Assembly (NCBI GenBank): GCA_963810755.1
Contig: CAWEOP010000009.1
Coordinates: 186,001-250,000 of the forward strand
Length of the DNA: 64,000 nt
Direction: 5' to 3'
Source: FEN-1219 sp963810755
GTDB taxonomy: Bacteria > Pseudomonadota > Gammaproteobacteria > Steroidobacterales > Rariloculaceae
The position numbers and the translations under genes are program-made. Numbering within the stretch: position 1 is the first letter of the stretch; each line of letters begins with the position of its first letter. This document shows positions 43,684-52,988 of this stretch, piece after piece. The notes under the pieces are model-generated. The model was not told the origin of the DNA. It was given only the letters and a program-made list of their open reading frames with translations, and searched no databases.

Positions 43684-44182
43684 GGATGGACCCCTTCTGT
43701 GGTGATCGGTAGTGCCAAGTTCTATTGCAGGATCTAGCTAATCTCCCGTTCGATTGCGCGGTCGGGGGCATAATCGCTCCGAATCGGTTCCTAAGCGAGC
43801 GCGGCCGAATGACAGTGGCTCACGTGTCGGCCGCGGCGCGCGAGAAGACTCCTTGACAGAAACTGGCGCACGCGCTAATTGAGCCGCCGCGCTGTGGCAC
43901 CATAGGGGTTCAGTGAATTTTTCCGGTCCATACGATCAAACACTTAGCGTCACTTCTTCCTGTGGATTCACGTATCGTCGGCGTCGGCAACTGAGCGGCC
44001 CGATGTCATCGCAACCACGGTAGCGACGCAGCGTGAGCATGCGCTCAGCGGCGTTGCGTCATGGTTCGCGCGCACGTCAATCACTCTCTGCCGTGTGAGA
44101 AAGCCAAACCGATGCCCGAACGGATCATCGCTGTTCACAACGGAGGCGCGTTACGATCCGTTTCGACGCGAGGAGAATGATG
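43684..44182. other. Divergent promoter region between TonB receptor and GH3 gene
   Basis: About 500 bases with no gene. It must hold the promoters of both divergent genes; no operator could be recognised. At 43926-43947 it contains a sequence similar to the tail that follows tRNA-Pro. Confidence 0.5.
43926..43947 (+). repeat. Sequence resembling the tRNA-Pro tail
   Basis: GGTCCATACGATCAAACACT followed by TAGC compares with GACCATTCGATCAAGTACTTAGC at 2980-3002; about 20 of 25 positions agree in a wider alignment. It lacks the tRNA body, so it may be an old integration scar or chance. Confidence 0.35.
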
Positions 44183-46381
44183 ATGGTCGGTTCCTCTTAT
44201 CTTCGTTTGACGAAGACCGCGGCGCTATCGTTCATCGTGGCAACCGCACCGGCCGCCGCGCAAACGGATGCGCGATCGCCGGATGAGCGCGCCGCCGCTT
44301 TGGAGGCGCGCATGACGGATGCCGAGCGGCTCCGTCTACTGCACAGCACGTTCGCGCGCCCGGACCGCACCGGCAAGCCATTGCCGGAAGGCGCCATCAT
44401 CTCGGCGTCGTTCACACCGGGCATCCCACGTCTCGGCATTCCGGCACTACACGAGACAGACGCGAGCCTCGGCGTCGCTTGGGTAAATGGGCAGCGCCAC
44501 GACGGCGCGACCGCACTGCCTTCGTCATTGTCTCTGGCTTCGACGTGGGACAGAGACATCGCTCGCCGGGGCAGCGCGCTGATCGCGAAGGAAGCGCGCG
44601 CCAAGGGCTTCAACGTGTTTCTGGCGGGCGGCGTCAATCTCGCGCGCGAGCCGCGCAACGGCAGAAACTTCGAGTACCTCGGCGAAGATCCGCTGTTGGC
44701 GGGCACGCTCGCCGGTGAATCGATCCGCGCCATCCAGGCGGCGCACATGATTTCGACGGTGAAGCATTTCGCCGTCAATCCCCAAGAAACCGGCCGCCAT
44801 GTCGCCAACTCGCTTCTGTCCGACACGGCGGCACACGACAGCGACCTGCTGGCGTTCAAGATTGCGATCGAGATCGGCCAGCCGGGCGCCGTGATGTGCG
44901 CGTACAACCGCTACAACGGCCCGCACGCTTGTCAGAGCCAGTACTTGCTCAACGACACGTTGAAACGTGAGTGGCAATTCCCAGGCTTCGTCATGTCGGA
45001 CTGGGGCGGCGTGCGCGACGTGCGCGACTTGCTCGCGGGTCTCGACCGGCAATCGGGCGAAGAGCTCGACGACAAGTTCTACTTCGCCGACGATCTGCTC
45101 GCGGCGGCTCAAACGGACCGCGCGATCCACGCGCGCATGCGTGACGCGGTGCGGCGCATGCTCCGTTCGATGTTCGCGGCAGGCCTCTTCGACGATCCGC
45201 CGACGATCGAGCCGATCGATGCCGCCGCTGGGGCCGCCGTGGCGCGTGACGCGGCTGCCGCCGGCATCGTGCTGCTGAAGAACGACGGTGTATTGCCGCT
45301 GCTCCGCGATGCCCAGCGCATCGCGGTGATTGGTGGATACGCGCACGCTGGGGTGATGTCCGGCGGGGGTTCGTCACAAGTCGAGCCCGCGGGCGGCCCC
45401 GCGATAGCTTTGCAGCCAGCCGAAGCGCGTCGCAGCATGGACATCCATCCCGCGCCGCCGCTTGCGGCGATCAGGTCGCGGCTACCCAAGGACGCGCGCG
45501 TCCGTTTCAACGACGGCTATTCGCCGACCGGCGCCGCGGCGCTCGCCGGAGACGCGGACATCGCCATCGTATTCGCGACGCAGTGGATGTCGGAAGGCGT
45601 CGATGCGCCGGATCTATCGCTCCCGCAAGGGCAAGACGCGGTGATCGCCGCCGTTGCGGCCGTGAATCCGCGAACCATTGTCGTGCTGGAGACCGGCGGT
45701 CCCGTCCTGATGCCGTGGCTCAACGACGTTTCGGCCGTTTTGGAGGCCTGGTACCCGGGCTCGAGCGGCGGCGAGGCAATCGCCGATGTGCTGTTCGGCG
45801 ACGCGAATCCGTCGGGACGGCTGCCGATCACGTTTCCGGCTTCGCTCGAACAATTGCCGAGGCCGAAACTCGACGATACGTCCGATCCCAGTCGCGACGT
45901 CGGCTCGCAGTCCCACGCGCTGCAAGGATTCGACGTGGACTACAACATCGAGGGAGCAGACGTCGGCTATCGTTGGTTCGCGCGTACCGGAGCCACGCCG
46001 CTTTTTTCGTTTGGCTACGGGCTCAGCTATACGCGTTTCGGCTATTCAGATCTCCAGGTGACGGGTGGCGACGTTCTGCGAATCAGTTTTTCCGTCACCA
46101 ACGAAGGGGGTGTTGCCGGCAAGGACATCCCCCAGGTCTACGTCGTCGATCGCGCCGGGACAAGGGGCGTGCGATTGATCGGCTGGGGCAATGTGTCGCT
46201 TGCGCCCGGCGAGACGCGGCGTGTCGAGGTCGCAGCCGACCCGCGCGTGCTCGGCGATTGGTCGACGCAGCGACGCGGCTGGCGAGTGCGCGCGGGCGAT
46301 TACACCGTGAATGTGGGACACGCTTTCGGTCGTGCGGACTTGTCAGGCCAAGCCGCTATGAACGCAAGACTGGTTCGCTGA
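44183..46381 (+). CDS. Exported glycoside hydrolase family 3 beta-glucosidase
   Basis: A 732-residue periplasmic enzyme with a signal peptide (TAALSFIVATAPAAA). The GH3 N-terminal barrel has NGRNFEYLGEDPLLAG, STVKHFAVNPQETGRH and the nucleophile aspartate in GFVMSDWGG (about residue 273). The C-terminal sandwich has GIVLLKNDGVLPLL, SSGGEAIADVLFGDANPSGR, LFSFGYGLSYTRF and a fibronectin-III-like end. Three ATGs lie in tandem; the third at 44183 has the best spacing to AGGAG at 44171-44175. It would split beta-linked glucosides, possibly those brought in by the divergent TonB receptor. Confidence 0.93.
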   Translation: MVGSSYLRLTKTAALSFIVATAPAAAQTDARSPDERAAALEARMTDAERLRLLHSTFARPDRTGKPLPEGAIISASFTPGIPRLGIPALHETDASLGVAWVNGQRHDGATALPSSLSLASTWDRDIARRGSALIAKEARAKGFNVFLAGGVNLAREPRNGRNFEYLGEDPLLAGTLAGESIRAIQAAHMISTVKHFAVNPQETGRHVANSLLSDTAAHDSDLLAFKIAIEIGQPGAVMCAYNRYNGPHACQSQYLLNDTLKREWQFPGFVMSDWGGVRDVRDLLAGLDRQSGEELDDKFYFADDLLAAAQTDRAIHARMRDAVRRMLRSMFAAGLFDDPPTIEPIDAAAGAAVARDAAAAGIVLLKNDGVLPLLRDAQRIAVIGGYAHAGVMSGGGSSQVEPAGGPAIALQPAEARRSMDIHPAPPLAAIRSRLPKDARVRFNDGYSPTGAAALAGDADIAIVFATQWMSEGVDAPDLSLPQGQDAVIAAVAAVNPRTIVVLETGGPVLMPWLNDVSAVLEAWYPGSSGGEAIADVLFGDANPSGRLPITFPASLEQLPRPKLDDTSDPSRDVGSQSHALQGFDVDYNIEGADVGYRWFARTGATPLFSFGYGLSYTRFGYSDLQVTGGDVLRISFSVTNEGGVAGKDIPQVYVVDRAGTRGVRLIGWGNVSLAPGETRRVEVAADPRVLGDWSTQRRGWRVRAGDYTVNVGHAFGRADLSGQAAMNARLVR

Positions 46382-46469
46382 GCCGCGGAGCCGTCTTCAG
46401 CGGCGATCGAGACATGCGAGAACGCACCTGAACGCGAGTTTTTCGTGCGGCGATACGCGGCTTTGAAAC

Positions 46470-46504
46470 GAAATTAGAACGCCGACGTTTTCGAGCCGGC
46501 GTTC
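46470..46504 (-). terminator. Terminator after NUDIX gene
   Basis: Inverted repeat GAACGCCG (46477-46484) / CGGCGTTC (46497-46504); in the minus direction it is followed by TAATTTCG. It sits 16 bases beyond the NUDIX stop. Confidence 0.55.
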
Positions 46505-46519
46505 CGTCTGGATTCCGAG

Positions 46520-47008
46520 CTACGTGGTTCCGGCCCCGGCGAACAGAGCGCCGATGGGAAAGGGCAAACCCAATGCGGCAACGCCTGCTCGATCGAAGTA
46601 CTGCAACGACTTCGTTTCCGGATCCAAGGGCGCGTTGGTCTCGCCGAGCACCTCGCAGAGATAGAGGACAATCGTGTGCTCCACCACGTCCCCGTTCGGA
46701 TACGTGTGCCGAAACTCGCTGCCGCCGAACGCCCCGATGATGCGGACCGGGCGCACGACGAGCCCCGTCTCCTCGCCGACTTCGCGCACCAACGCGTGCT
46801 CCGGTGTCTCGCCGGGCTCGATGAGGCCGGCGGGCAGACTCCACCCCTCGCCGCCGGACTTCTCCTGAATCAGGATGCGGCCCTGCCCGTCCGGAATGAG
46901 TGCTGCAACGGCGGGGCACAGCAGCAAGTCGTGGCCGATCCGCGAGCGCAGATCGAGGATGTACTGCGGTATCGTCACGACCGTCTCCGTTCGGCGGATA
47001 GACAGCAT
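46520..47008 (-). CDS. NUDIX hydrolase
   Basis: A 162-residue protein with a full Nudix box, GLIEPGETPEHALVREVGEE followed by TGL, holding the G-x5-E-x7-REUxEExGU pattern. ILIQEKSGGEGWSLPAGLIE leads into it. Such enzymes cleave nucleoside diphosphates linked to another group; the substrate cannot be read from sequence. It is divergent from the M20 amidohydrolase. Confidence 0.9.
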   Translation of the reverse strand: MLSIRRTETVVTIPQYILDLRSRIGHDLLLCPAVAALIPDGQGRILIQEKSGGEGWSLPAGLIEPGETPEHALVREVGEETGLVVRPVRIIGAFGGSEFRHTYPNGDVVEHTIVLYLCEVLGETNAPLDPETKSLQYFDRAGVAALGLPFPIGALFAGAGTT

Positions 47009-47331
47009 GCCGACGTCGGGAACTTGCTTGACGGTGCAGTGAACGGACGTACCGACGCCGAATGACGGTGCCTCATGCCTCTCGCACTTACGTTCCCATG
47101 TTAGCCCGAGCTCGTATCTGGATTCATAGCACGTCCGTTAGGACATGTCGAAAGAGCGCTCCGCGCCTTCCTTGCGCGAGCGCCGCCACGCGCCGGACAG
47201 GATGCGGATCATCGGGAGCGCGCTGCTCGCGTCATTCGTGTAACGTTGCGTCGGGCGATCTGCTGCCACGACGATCGTCGCCTTCGCGTCTGGGACGGTC
47301 CCTGCTTCAACCAAGAAAAAGAAGGTATGCG
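47009..47331. other. Divergent intergenic region, NUDIX / amidohydrolase
   Basis: About 320 bases with no gene. An open frame runs through it into the M20 gene but is arginine- and serine-rich without a signal peptide, so it is not taken as coding. Promoters for both genes should lie here. Confidence 0.5.
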
Positions 47332-48639
47332 ATGAGACATCCCCTGTTCAGCGGCTGCTGTGCATTGGCGGTAACCGCGAGCGGCGTTGCGCGCGGTGCC
47401 GACGGCATCGATGCCGAAGTTGACGCGGTGTATGCGCAATCCGACGCGCTGTATCTGGATCTTCATCAGCATCCCGAGCTGTCGTCGCACGAGCAGCAGA
47501 CGGCTGCAAAGCTCGCCGCGGGACTGAGCGAGCTCGGCTACGAAGTGACCACCGGTATCGGCGGCACCGGCTTGCTGGGCATCCTGAAGAATGGCGCCGG
47601 TCCGGTGGTCATGCTGCGCACGGAGCTCGACGCGCTGCCGGTCGAGGAACAGACGGGCCTCGCGTACGCAAGCACGGTGCGTACGAAGGACGATAGCGGG
47701 GCCGACGTTGGCGTGATGCACGCCTGCGGCCACGATATTCACATGGCTTCCTGGATGGGCGCGGCCCGCATCATGGCGAGCACTCGCAACCGGTGGCGCG
47801 GCACGTTGATGCTGATCGGGCAGCCCGCGGAGGAGACCATCAGCGGCGCCGCGAAGATGCTGGCGGACGGGCTGTTCACGCGCTTCCCGAAACCGCAGTA
47901 CGCACTCGCCGTGCACGACGACCCGCGCAGCCCGGCCGGCCTCGTAGGCTTTCATGCGGGGCCAATCCTGAGCAATGCCGACTCCTTGCGGATAACCATT
48001 TACGGCGCAGGCGGGCATGGCGCGCGCCCGGAGACCACGATCGACCCGATCGTAATTGCGGCAAGTACCGTGCTGTCGCTGCAGACGATCGTTGCGCGTG
48101 AAGTATCGCCATTCGATGCGGCGGTGGTGACGGTGGGCTCGATCCACGCTGGCACGAAGAACAACATCATCCCATCGGAGGCTACCCTCCTCCTCACGGT
48201 GCGGACGCTGACGGAACCAATGCGGCAACGCGTGTTGAACGCGATCGAGCGCATCGTGAAGGCGGAAGCGGCCGGCGCGGGCGCCCCGCGAGAGCCGCTC
48301 ATCGAGAATTACGAAAGAACGGATGCGCTCGTGAACGACCCCGCGCTCACGGAGCGGGTAGTCAGCGCCCTGAAGCGGGAGCTCGGGTCAGGCCGGGTGA
48401 CGGATCTGCCACCCGAAATGGCGAGCGAGGATTTCGCGGAGTTCCAGAAAGCAGGTGTGCCGACACTCATGCTGCGCGTCGGTGCGACACCGCAGGCGAC
48501 TTTCGATGCCGCGCTGAAATCCGGAGCGACCCTTCCTTCGTTGCACTCGCCGCTCTTCGCACCCGACCGGGAGAAGACAATCCGCGCAGCCGTGGCGGCG
48601 GAAGTGATCGGCCTCCGGGAGCTGATGCCCGCGAGGTAG
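47332..48639 (+). CDS. Exported M20-family amidohydrolase
   Basis: A 435-residue protein of the peptidase M20 / amidohydrolase (hippurate hydrolase, IAA-amino-acid hydrolase) family. A short signal peptide is followed by LYLDLHQHPELSSHEQQTAA, RTELDALPVEEQTGL, HACGHDIHMA (metal cysteine and histidines) and GQPAEET (catalytic glutamate pair). The dimerisation domain has GGHGARPETTIDPIV, and EMASEDFAEF supplies the last metal histidine neighbourhood. It would cleave N-acyl amino acids or similar amides in the periplasm. AAGG at 47322-47325 supports ATG 47332. Confidence 0.92.
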   Translation: MRHPLFSGCCALAVTASGVARGADGIDAEVDAVYAQSDALYLDLHQHPELSSHEQQTAAKLAAGLSELGYEVTTGIGGTGLLGILKNGAGPVVMLRTELDALPVEEQTGLAYASTVRTKDDSGADVGVMHACGHDIHMASWMGAARIMASTRNRWRGTLMLIGQPAEETISGAAKMLADGLFTRFPKPQYALAVHDDPRSPAGLVGFHAGPILSNADSLRITIYGAGGHGARPETTIDPIVIAASTVLSLQTIVAREVSPFDAAVVTVGSIHAGTKNNIIPSEATLLLTVRTLTEPMRQRVLNAIERIVKAEAAGAGAPREPLIENYERTDALVNDPALTERVVSALKRELGSGRVTDLPPEMASEDFAEFQKAGVPTLMLRVGATPQATFDAALKSGATLPSLHSPLFAPDREKTIRAAVAAEVIGLRELMPAR

Positions 48640-48653
48640 TACCGGTCTCAGCG

Positions 48654-49280
48654 TCACCGCAAAGGCGTGACGTTGACCTCGAACAGCGTGAAGCGGCGCG
48701 CTTGGTACTGCGAGTCTCCGAGCGGCAGGACGCGAACTTTGTGCTGCTTGCCGCTGCCCGACACGACGAGCGCGAGATGGCCTGCGATCGGCGTCTGCGT
48801 CGTGCGAATGTCGCCGGAAACCACGGCGAACTCCTGATCCGCGGAATCCATCACGAAGTCCACGAGATAGCGCGCGTCGCGCACCGTAGCGAGCGAGACC
48901 TGGGCTTCGCCTGCGAGCCGCACCGTCCCTTTCGGCAGGTCCTCGCCGAAGAACACCCACCGCTCCCCTTGCTTCACGAGGCTCGTGTAATACACCGCCA
49001 ACTGGCCGGCCCCGTCCTCTAGACGAGTGGCGGAATACGTCGCGGAGCGCTCCGCCGCGATTTGCTCGGAGCGCACGCCCAACGACTCCAGGGCCTGGCG
49101 TCCGAGATCGCGCGGCATGCGCCCGGGATCGACGCGCGTCGCGGGATCAATCGGCACCGCCAACGTCGCAGCGCTCTTCACGTCGTCGGATACCTTGACG
49201 TTGCTCTGCGCCGTCGCCCCGATCGGAATCCACGCCGCGAGCGCGAGCACGCCTGCACAAGAGCGGTATTTGCACAGCAT
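48654..49280 (-). CDS. Exported protein of unknown function
   Basis: A 208-residue protein with a signal peptide (MLCKYRSCAGVLALAAWIPI, ending GATAQ) and a mixed domain (VFFGEDLPKGTVRLAGEAQV, FVMDSADQEFAVVSGDI). Nothing identifies a family. The chosen start removes about 50 arginine-rich residues that are open upstream. It is convergent with the M20 gene and probably last of a minus-strand set beginning at 52036. Confidence 0.65.
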   Translation of the reverse strand: MLCKYRSCAGVLALAAWIPIGATAQSNVKVSDDVKSAATLAVPIDPATRVDPGRMPRDLGRQALESLGVRSEQIAAERSATYSATRLEDGAGQLAVYYTSLVKQGERWVFFGEDLPKGTVRLAGEAQVSLATVRDARYLVDFVMDSADQEFAVVSGDIRTTQTPIAGHLALVVSGSGKQHKVRVLPLGDSQYQARRFTLFEVNVTPLR

Positions 49281-49410
49281 TGTTTTGGCACCTCGGGCCA
49301 CCCGGACCACTACGTCACCGATCGTACGCGGACTGCGCCGTGGCGAGCATTGGACGTTCGGCACCCGGCTATCGCGTGACAGATCACGTCGTTCACCGCT
49401 CTCAGCCCCG

Positions 49411-50427
49411 TCAGGGCTCTCTGACCTCATAGCCCTTGGCCTTCAGCTTCGCCATCGGTCCTTCGTTTTTCAGCAAGCCGGTGATCGGCAAGATCGCGAA
49501 TGTCGTCCGATTCGTTTGCAGCGCCCGTTCGGCGTTTTCCAGCCATAGGCTTTCCAACTGCGCCATAGATTCGACGATGACGTCCCGCTCGGAGCTCTGC
49601 ACGAGCAGGGTGAGGCAGGAGTCCGCTTCATCCCCGGGCAGCGGAACGCCGCGGAACTCGTCGATGTTGCCTCGTGCCCAGGAATTGGCCCTGACCCGCA
49701 TCTCGTCGAGGTCGTCTTCCATGCGTCGCACCTGGCTCTCGAAACACTCGAGCTCGACGGCGGGATCGAGGCTCGCAGTGAGGCCTTCGGCACGCTCCGC
49801 GAGGTCGCCGAAGCTGCCCTTGACGTCGACCTTCACTTCGATCTCGGTACGTTCGATGTCGCGGTTGCTGCGGATCAGCCGCTGGAGCGTCTTCATGATG
49901 GCCTGATCCCCGCCGAGCCCCTGTTTCGTTTGGATGATCCCGGTCATGCGCGCGGCGGCCACCGCGGGACGAAGCTCCTCGAACTCTTCCGCTTCGTCGA
50001 CGAAGTATCTCGCCTGCAGGGTCAGGAAGCGCGCATAGAGCTCCGGCGGCAGCGTCTGCTCCAGCGTCCTCCCGTCGGGATCGCGACTCAGCCGTTTCGC
50101 TAGCCGCATGCCGCGGAAGATGTTGACGGGGTTCATGTACATGAACGGCGAGGCGTTGACACCCAAGTCCGGCAGCTCCAGCACTTCCTGCGCAGCCGCG
50201 ATCACCGAAGCCACCTTGTTGGACTCCCAGATCATGTCTTTCGGCACGGGAGCCAGCTGCGGAAATATCCACAGTACGTTCTCGCCGTTAACCACCCGCC
50301 ACATCGGCGGACCGGGCTGTCTGCCGGTGACGATGATCTCGTCCGCCGCCGTAATCGCGTTCGTCTGCCCGGCAGCCAGAACCGGCGCCAGCAACAGCAG
50401 GGGTAGCAGCACATTCACGGCTTTCAT
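49411..50427 (-). CDS. Exported TraB/GumN-like protein
   Basis: A 338-residue protein with a signal peptide (MKAVNVLLPLLLLAPVLAAG). The mature part starts AADEIIVTGRQPGPPMWRVV and continues NVLWIFPQLAPVPKDMIWE, which resembles the WxVxxxxxxLxLLGTxH start of TraB/GumN proteins but with the GTxH glycine/histidine pair replaced by FPQ. The C-terminal helices (ESMAQLESLWLENAERALQT, GPMAKLKAKGYEVRE) also fit that family. The changed active-site-like residues suggest a divergent member. ATG 50427 begins the signal peptide. Confidence 0.6.
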   Translation of the reverse strand: MKAVNVLLPLLLLAPVLAAGQTNAITAADEIIVTGRQPGPPMWRVVNGENVLWIFPQLAPVPKDMIWESNKVASVIAAAQEVLELPDLGVNASPFMYMNPVNIFRGMRLAKRLSRDPDGRTLEQTLPPELYARFLTLQARYFVDEAEEFEELRPAVAAARMTGIIQTKQGLGGDQAIMKTLQRLIRSNRDIERTEIEVKVDVKGSFGDLAERAEGLTASLDPAVELECFESQVRRMEDDLDEMRVRANSWARGNIDEFRGVPLPGDEADSCLTLLVQSSERDVIVESMAQLESLWLENAERALQTNRTTFAILPITGLLKNEGPMAKLKAKGYEVREP

Positions 50428-50578
50428 GCACTCTCGCCGCGGGTCGGACCTTGAGCGTGTCGCCAGGCTCGACGTAGCCGCGCGCGATCCCGAGCCGTGC
50501 GAGCCCGCGGATGCGCGTGGCCCCGAGCGCCCAGGCATGGCTTGCGCGAACGGCGGCGAGCGACGGACCTTGACGTTA

Positions 50579-52036
50579 CTAGCCGCCCTGCCGCTTGAAC
50601 GTGACCGTCGTCCCACCCTGGATGCTGAACACGATACCCTCGATCGTGCCGTTGTCCGTGAGCTTGCCGGACACGTTCCACGGATCGACGTTCGGGAACG
50701 TGAAGTCCACCTGCCGATCGGTGACCTTGAAGTTCCTGAGCGGCTTGTCGATCTTGCCGAGGTTCGTCCCGATCAGCTTGCCGTTGACCGAGCCGTCCGG
50801 ATTCTTCGTGAACTCGATCTCGATGTTGACGTCGATCGTCGGGATGCGAGGCGTGCCGACCCAACGACCGGCCAACGCGTTGGCGACTTCCGCCGATACC
50901 TTGACGGGCGGCTGGGGCGGCTCGGGCGTCGGATGTGCGCGCTCGTGGCGATTCGTCGTCACGTAGTTTGGGACAATCACGTTGTCCTCGTGGCACGCAT
51001 ATTCCGGCGCGAAGTAGTCCGGGTCGTTGATCATCGGGTAGCGCACCGTGAACGGCGCGGTCAGGATGTCGGGGTCCTCGGTGGTGATTTCGTAGAGCCA
51101 CGTGTCGTCGTTGAGACGCACGATGCGCTCGGTCGTCTTGAGCTTGTCGCTGATCGGGAAACGATTACCGGCGGGCGACCCCATCACGGCGAGATTCATC
51201 AGCGGTTGGTTGACCGACGGCTCGGTCCGGAAGTTGGTGGTCTCCACGACCAGCGTGGTGCCCTCCCAGTGGCCGCGCGACTCGCCGAGATACTGCTTGA
51301 TGTTCGAGTCGAGCGGCTTCCTGCCGTCCGTCGGGATGATGCGCGCCTCGTGGATCATCTCCACGTCGAAGACCACGTAGCCCGGCGCCTGACGGATCTT
51401 GAACCCGCCGTTGTAGCGATACGGCATCATCATCGACGGTAGGCCGCGCGTGACACACCGGTCCCAGCTGTCGAAATCCGCGGCGGATTGGAAGTCGATG
51501 TTCTCGCCCGGCAATGCCCAGTCGCTGCCGATCTTGTACGCGAGAGTCTTGGCGAGCGGCGTCAAGGGCGGCAACAGCCCGTTCGGCGGGTCGACGATGA
51601 GGTTGGTTTGTCGTTGCGGGATGTTCAGATCCCTGCCGCCAGCTCGAAACGCGCCGGTGACATCGCCCTCGCTCAACATTTTCTTCGTGGGGTCTACGCG
51701 CTTGTGGTATTCCTCCATCCGCGTGTTGTATTCCTCATCCGTGAGCCACTTCTTGTTCATGTCGCACGGCGGCGCGCCGGGCCGGTAACTGTTGGCGCAC
51801 CGCTCGAGCGCAATACCCGACGCTTGCATCATGTCCAACGTCGCCTGAATGTCGGGCTCTCCCCACGGCGTCATCGGGTGCTTCCAACGAGCCGGCGTCG
51901 CGACGAAGTGGTTGGCTTCGCTCGGCGCGCCACGGATCGAATCGTTGATTTTTTGGGCTTGCGCCGTGGCCGCGAGGCACATGGCGATCCCAACGAGCGC
52001 ATAGCGAATCGACGACTTGGTCAGTTGCGTGTTCAC
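50579..52036 (-). CDS. Exported protein of a common DUF family, function unknown
   Basis: A 485-residue protein with a signal peptide (IRYALVGIAMCLAATAQAQ). It carries the family phrases GLPSMMMPYRYNGGFKIRQA, YVVFDVEMIHEARIIPTDGR, GESRGHWEGTTLVVETTNF and TERIVRLNDDTWLYEITTED, seen in large paralogous sets of secreted proteins in environmental proteobacteria and acidobacteria. A C-terminal jelly-roll-like domain (GRWVGTPRIPTIDVNIEIEF) is attached. GTG 52036 follows GAGGGGG and starts the signal peptide. The broken gene at 36521 is a relative. Confidence 0.82.
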   Translation of the reverse strand: MNTQLTKSSIRYALVGIAMCLAATAQAQKINDSIRGAPSEANHFVATPARWKHPMTPWGEPDIQATLDMMQASGIALERCANSYRPGAPPCDMNKKWLTDEEYNTRMEEYHKRVDPTKKMLSEGDVTGAFRAGGRDLNIPQRQTNLIVDPPNGLLPPLTPLAKTLAYKIGSDWALPGENIDFQSAADFDSWDRCVTRGLPSMMMPYRYNGGFKIRQAPGYVVFDVEMIHEARIIPTDGRKPLDSNIKQYLGESRGHWEGTTLVVETTNFRTEPSVNQPLMNLAVMGSPAGNRFPISDKLKTTERIVRLNDDTWLYEITTEDPDILTAPFTVRYPMINDPDYFAPEYACHEDNVIVPNYVTTNRHERAHPTPEPPQPPVKVSAEVANALAGRWVGTPRIPTIDVNIEIEFTKNPDGSVNGKLIGTNLGKIDKPLRNFKVTDRQVDFTFPNVDPWNVSGKLTDNGTIEGIVFSIQGGTTVTFKRQGG

Positions 52037-52277
52037 GGTGACCCCCTCGTGAGATTGGTCGAAGGCCGAATCGAGCACACCAAGCTACCGCGCCGCCGGT
52101 CCCGCGTCCATTGCGGGCCGGATCGAGCCGCTTTTTCACGCGCGTAGCGGCCGCGCCATCCTCTTGCGCGCGGCGAAACAGAAGCCCATCGACAAGGCAA
52201 TAGCCCTTAGTGCTAATGCCACGGGCGGCCCTGGGGCCCTACCCTTCACGAACCACCAATAGATAAGGAGCACAGCC

Positions 52278-52835
52278 ATGGTTCTACGACGCTGGATTCT
52301 TGGATCTGTCGCTGCCGCCGTCTTGGTTGCCGGGGTCGCGTTCGGCCAAAGCAAGGACGACCAGAAACGCGCGGAGTTACGCAAAGGAGCCGACGAGACG
52401 CTTCAGGCGCTGTTCAAGCAAGTCGAGGGCTCGAAGGCGCTCTACGACAAGGCCAAAGGCTACGCCGTGTTCGCCACCACCAAGGCGGGGTTCATCGTGA
52501 CGGGAGGCGGCGGCTCGGGCGTCGCCGTCGATAAATCCACGAACACCACCTCCTACATGAAGATGGGCATGGGCGGCGTCGGCTTCGGTATCGGCGCTCA
52601 GAAATACGACATGGTGATGCTGTTCGAGACGAAGGAGCGGCTCGACAACTTCATCAAGGGCGGATGGGACAGCGCAGCCGGTGCGAAAGCCGTCGCAGGC
52701 AAGGAAGGGGCCGGTGTCGCGGCGAACTTCGTCAACGGCGAGCTCATCTATACGATCGGCGAGAAGGGTTTGATGGCCTCGGCCGACGTGTCGGGCGCGA
52801 AATTCTGGCTCGACGAGGATTTGAACAAGAAGTAG
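52278..52835 (+). CDS. SYLF (YSC84-like) lipid-binding protein
   Basis: A 185-residue exported protein. Signal peptide (WILGSVAAAVLVAGVAFGQ), then a full SYLF domain: LFKQVEGSKALYDKAKGYAV, FVTGGGGSGV-like FIVTGGGGSGVAV, VGFGIGAQKYDMVMLFETKE and ADVSGAKFW. SYLF proteins bind phosphoinositides in eukaryotes; bacterial periplasmic members are of unknown function. AAGGAG precedes ATG 52278. A terminator follows. Confidence 0.92.
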   Translation: MVLRRWILGSVAAAVLVAGVAFGQSKDDQKRAELRKGADETLQALFKQVEGSKALYDKAKGYAVFATTKAGFIVTGGGGSGVAVDKSTNTTSYMKMGMGGVGFGIGAQKYDMVMLFETKERLDNFIKGGWDSAAGAKAVAGKEGAGVAANFVNGELIYTIGEKGLMASADVSGAKFWLDEDLNKK

Positions 52836-52862
52836 TCGATCGGCGGCGATTGCACCGATCGC

Positions 52863-52891
52863 GGGCCGCTCGATCCACGATCGAGCGGCCC
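52863..52891 (+). terminator. Terminator-like hairpin after SYLF gene
   Basis: GGGCCGCTCGATC / GATCGAGCGGCCC perfect 13-base inverted repeat with a three-base loop, followed by TTGCC; the T-run is poor. Confidence 0.65.
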
Positions 52892-52988
52892 TTGCCTCTG
52901 CGAAGAGCAGCTGAAATCATGTTGCCACGATGGGTTTGCGCGGGCGTTCCCGGTCTCCCTTGCTAGTCGCTAACGTTCCCCTCCTCGC

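Noticed and set aside
47062..47331. N-terminal extension of the M20 amidohydrolase
   Set aside because: The extension is Arg/Ser-rich without export features, whereas ATG 47332 has a ribosome-binding site and begins a signal peptide.
50108..51442. Large + strand frame over two minus-strand genes
   Set aside because: Spans two genes with signal peptides on the other strand and has the arginine/histidine/valine pattern of an antisense shadow.
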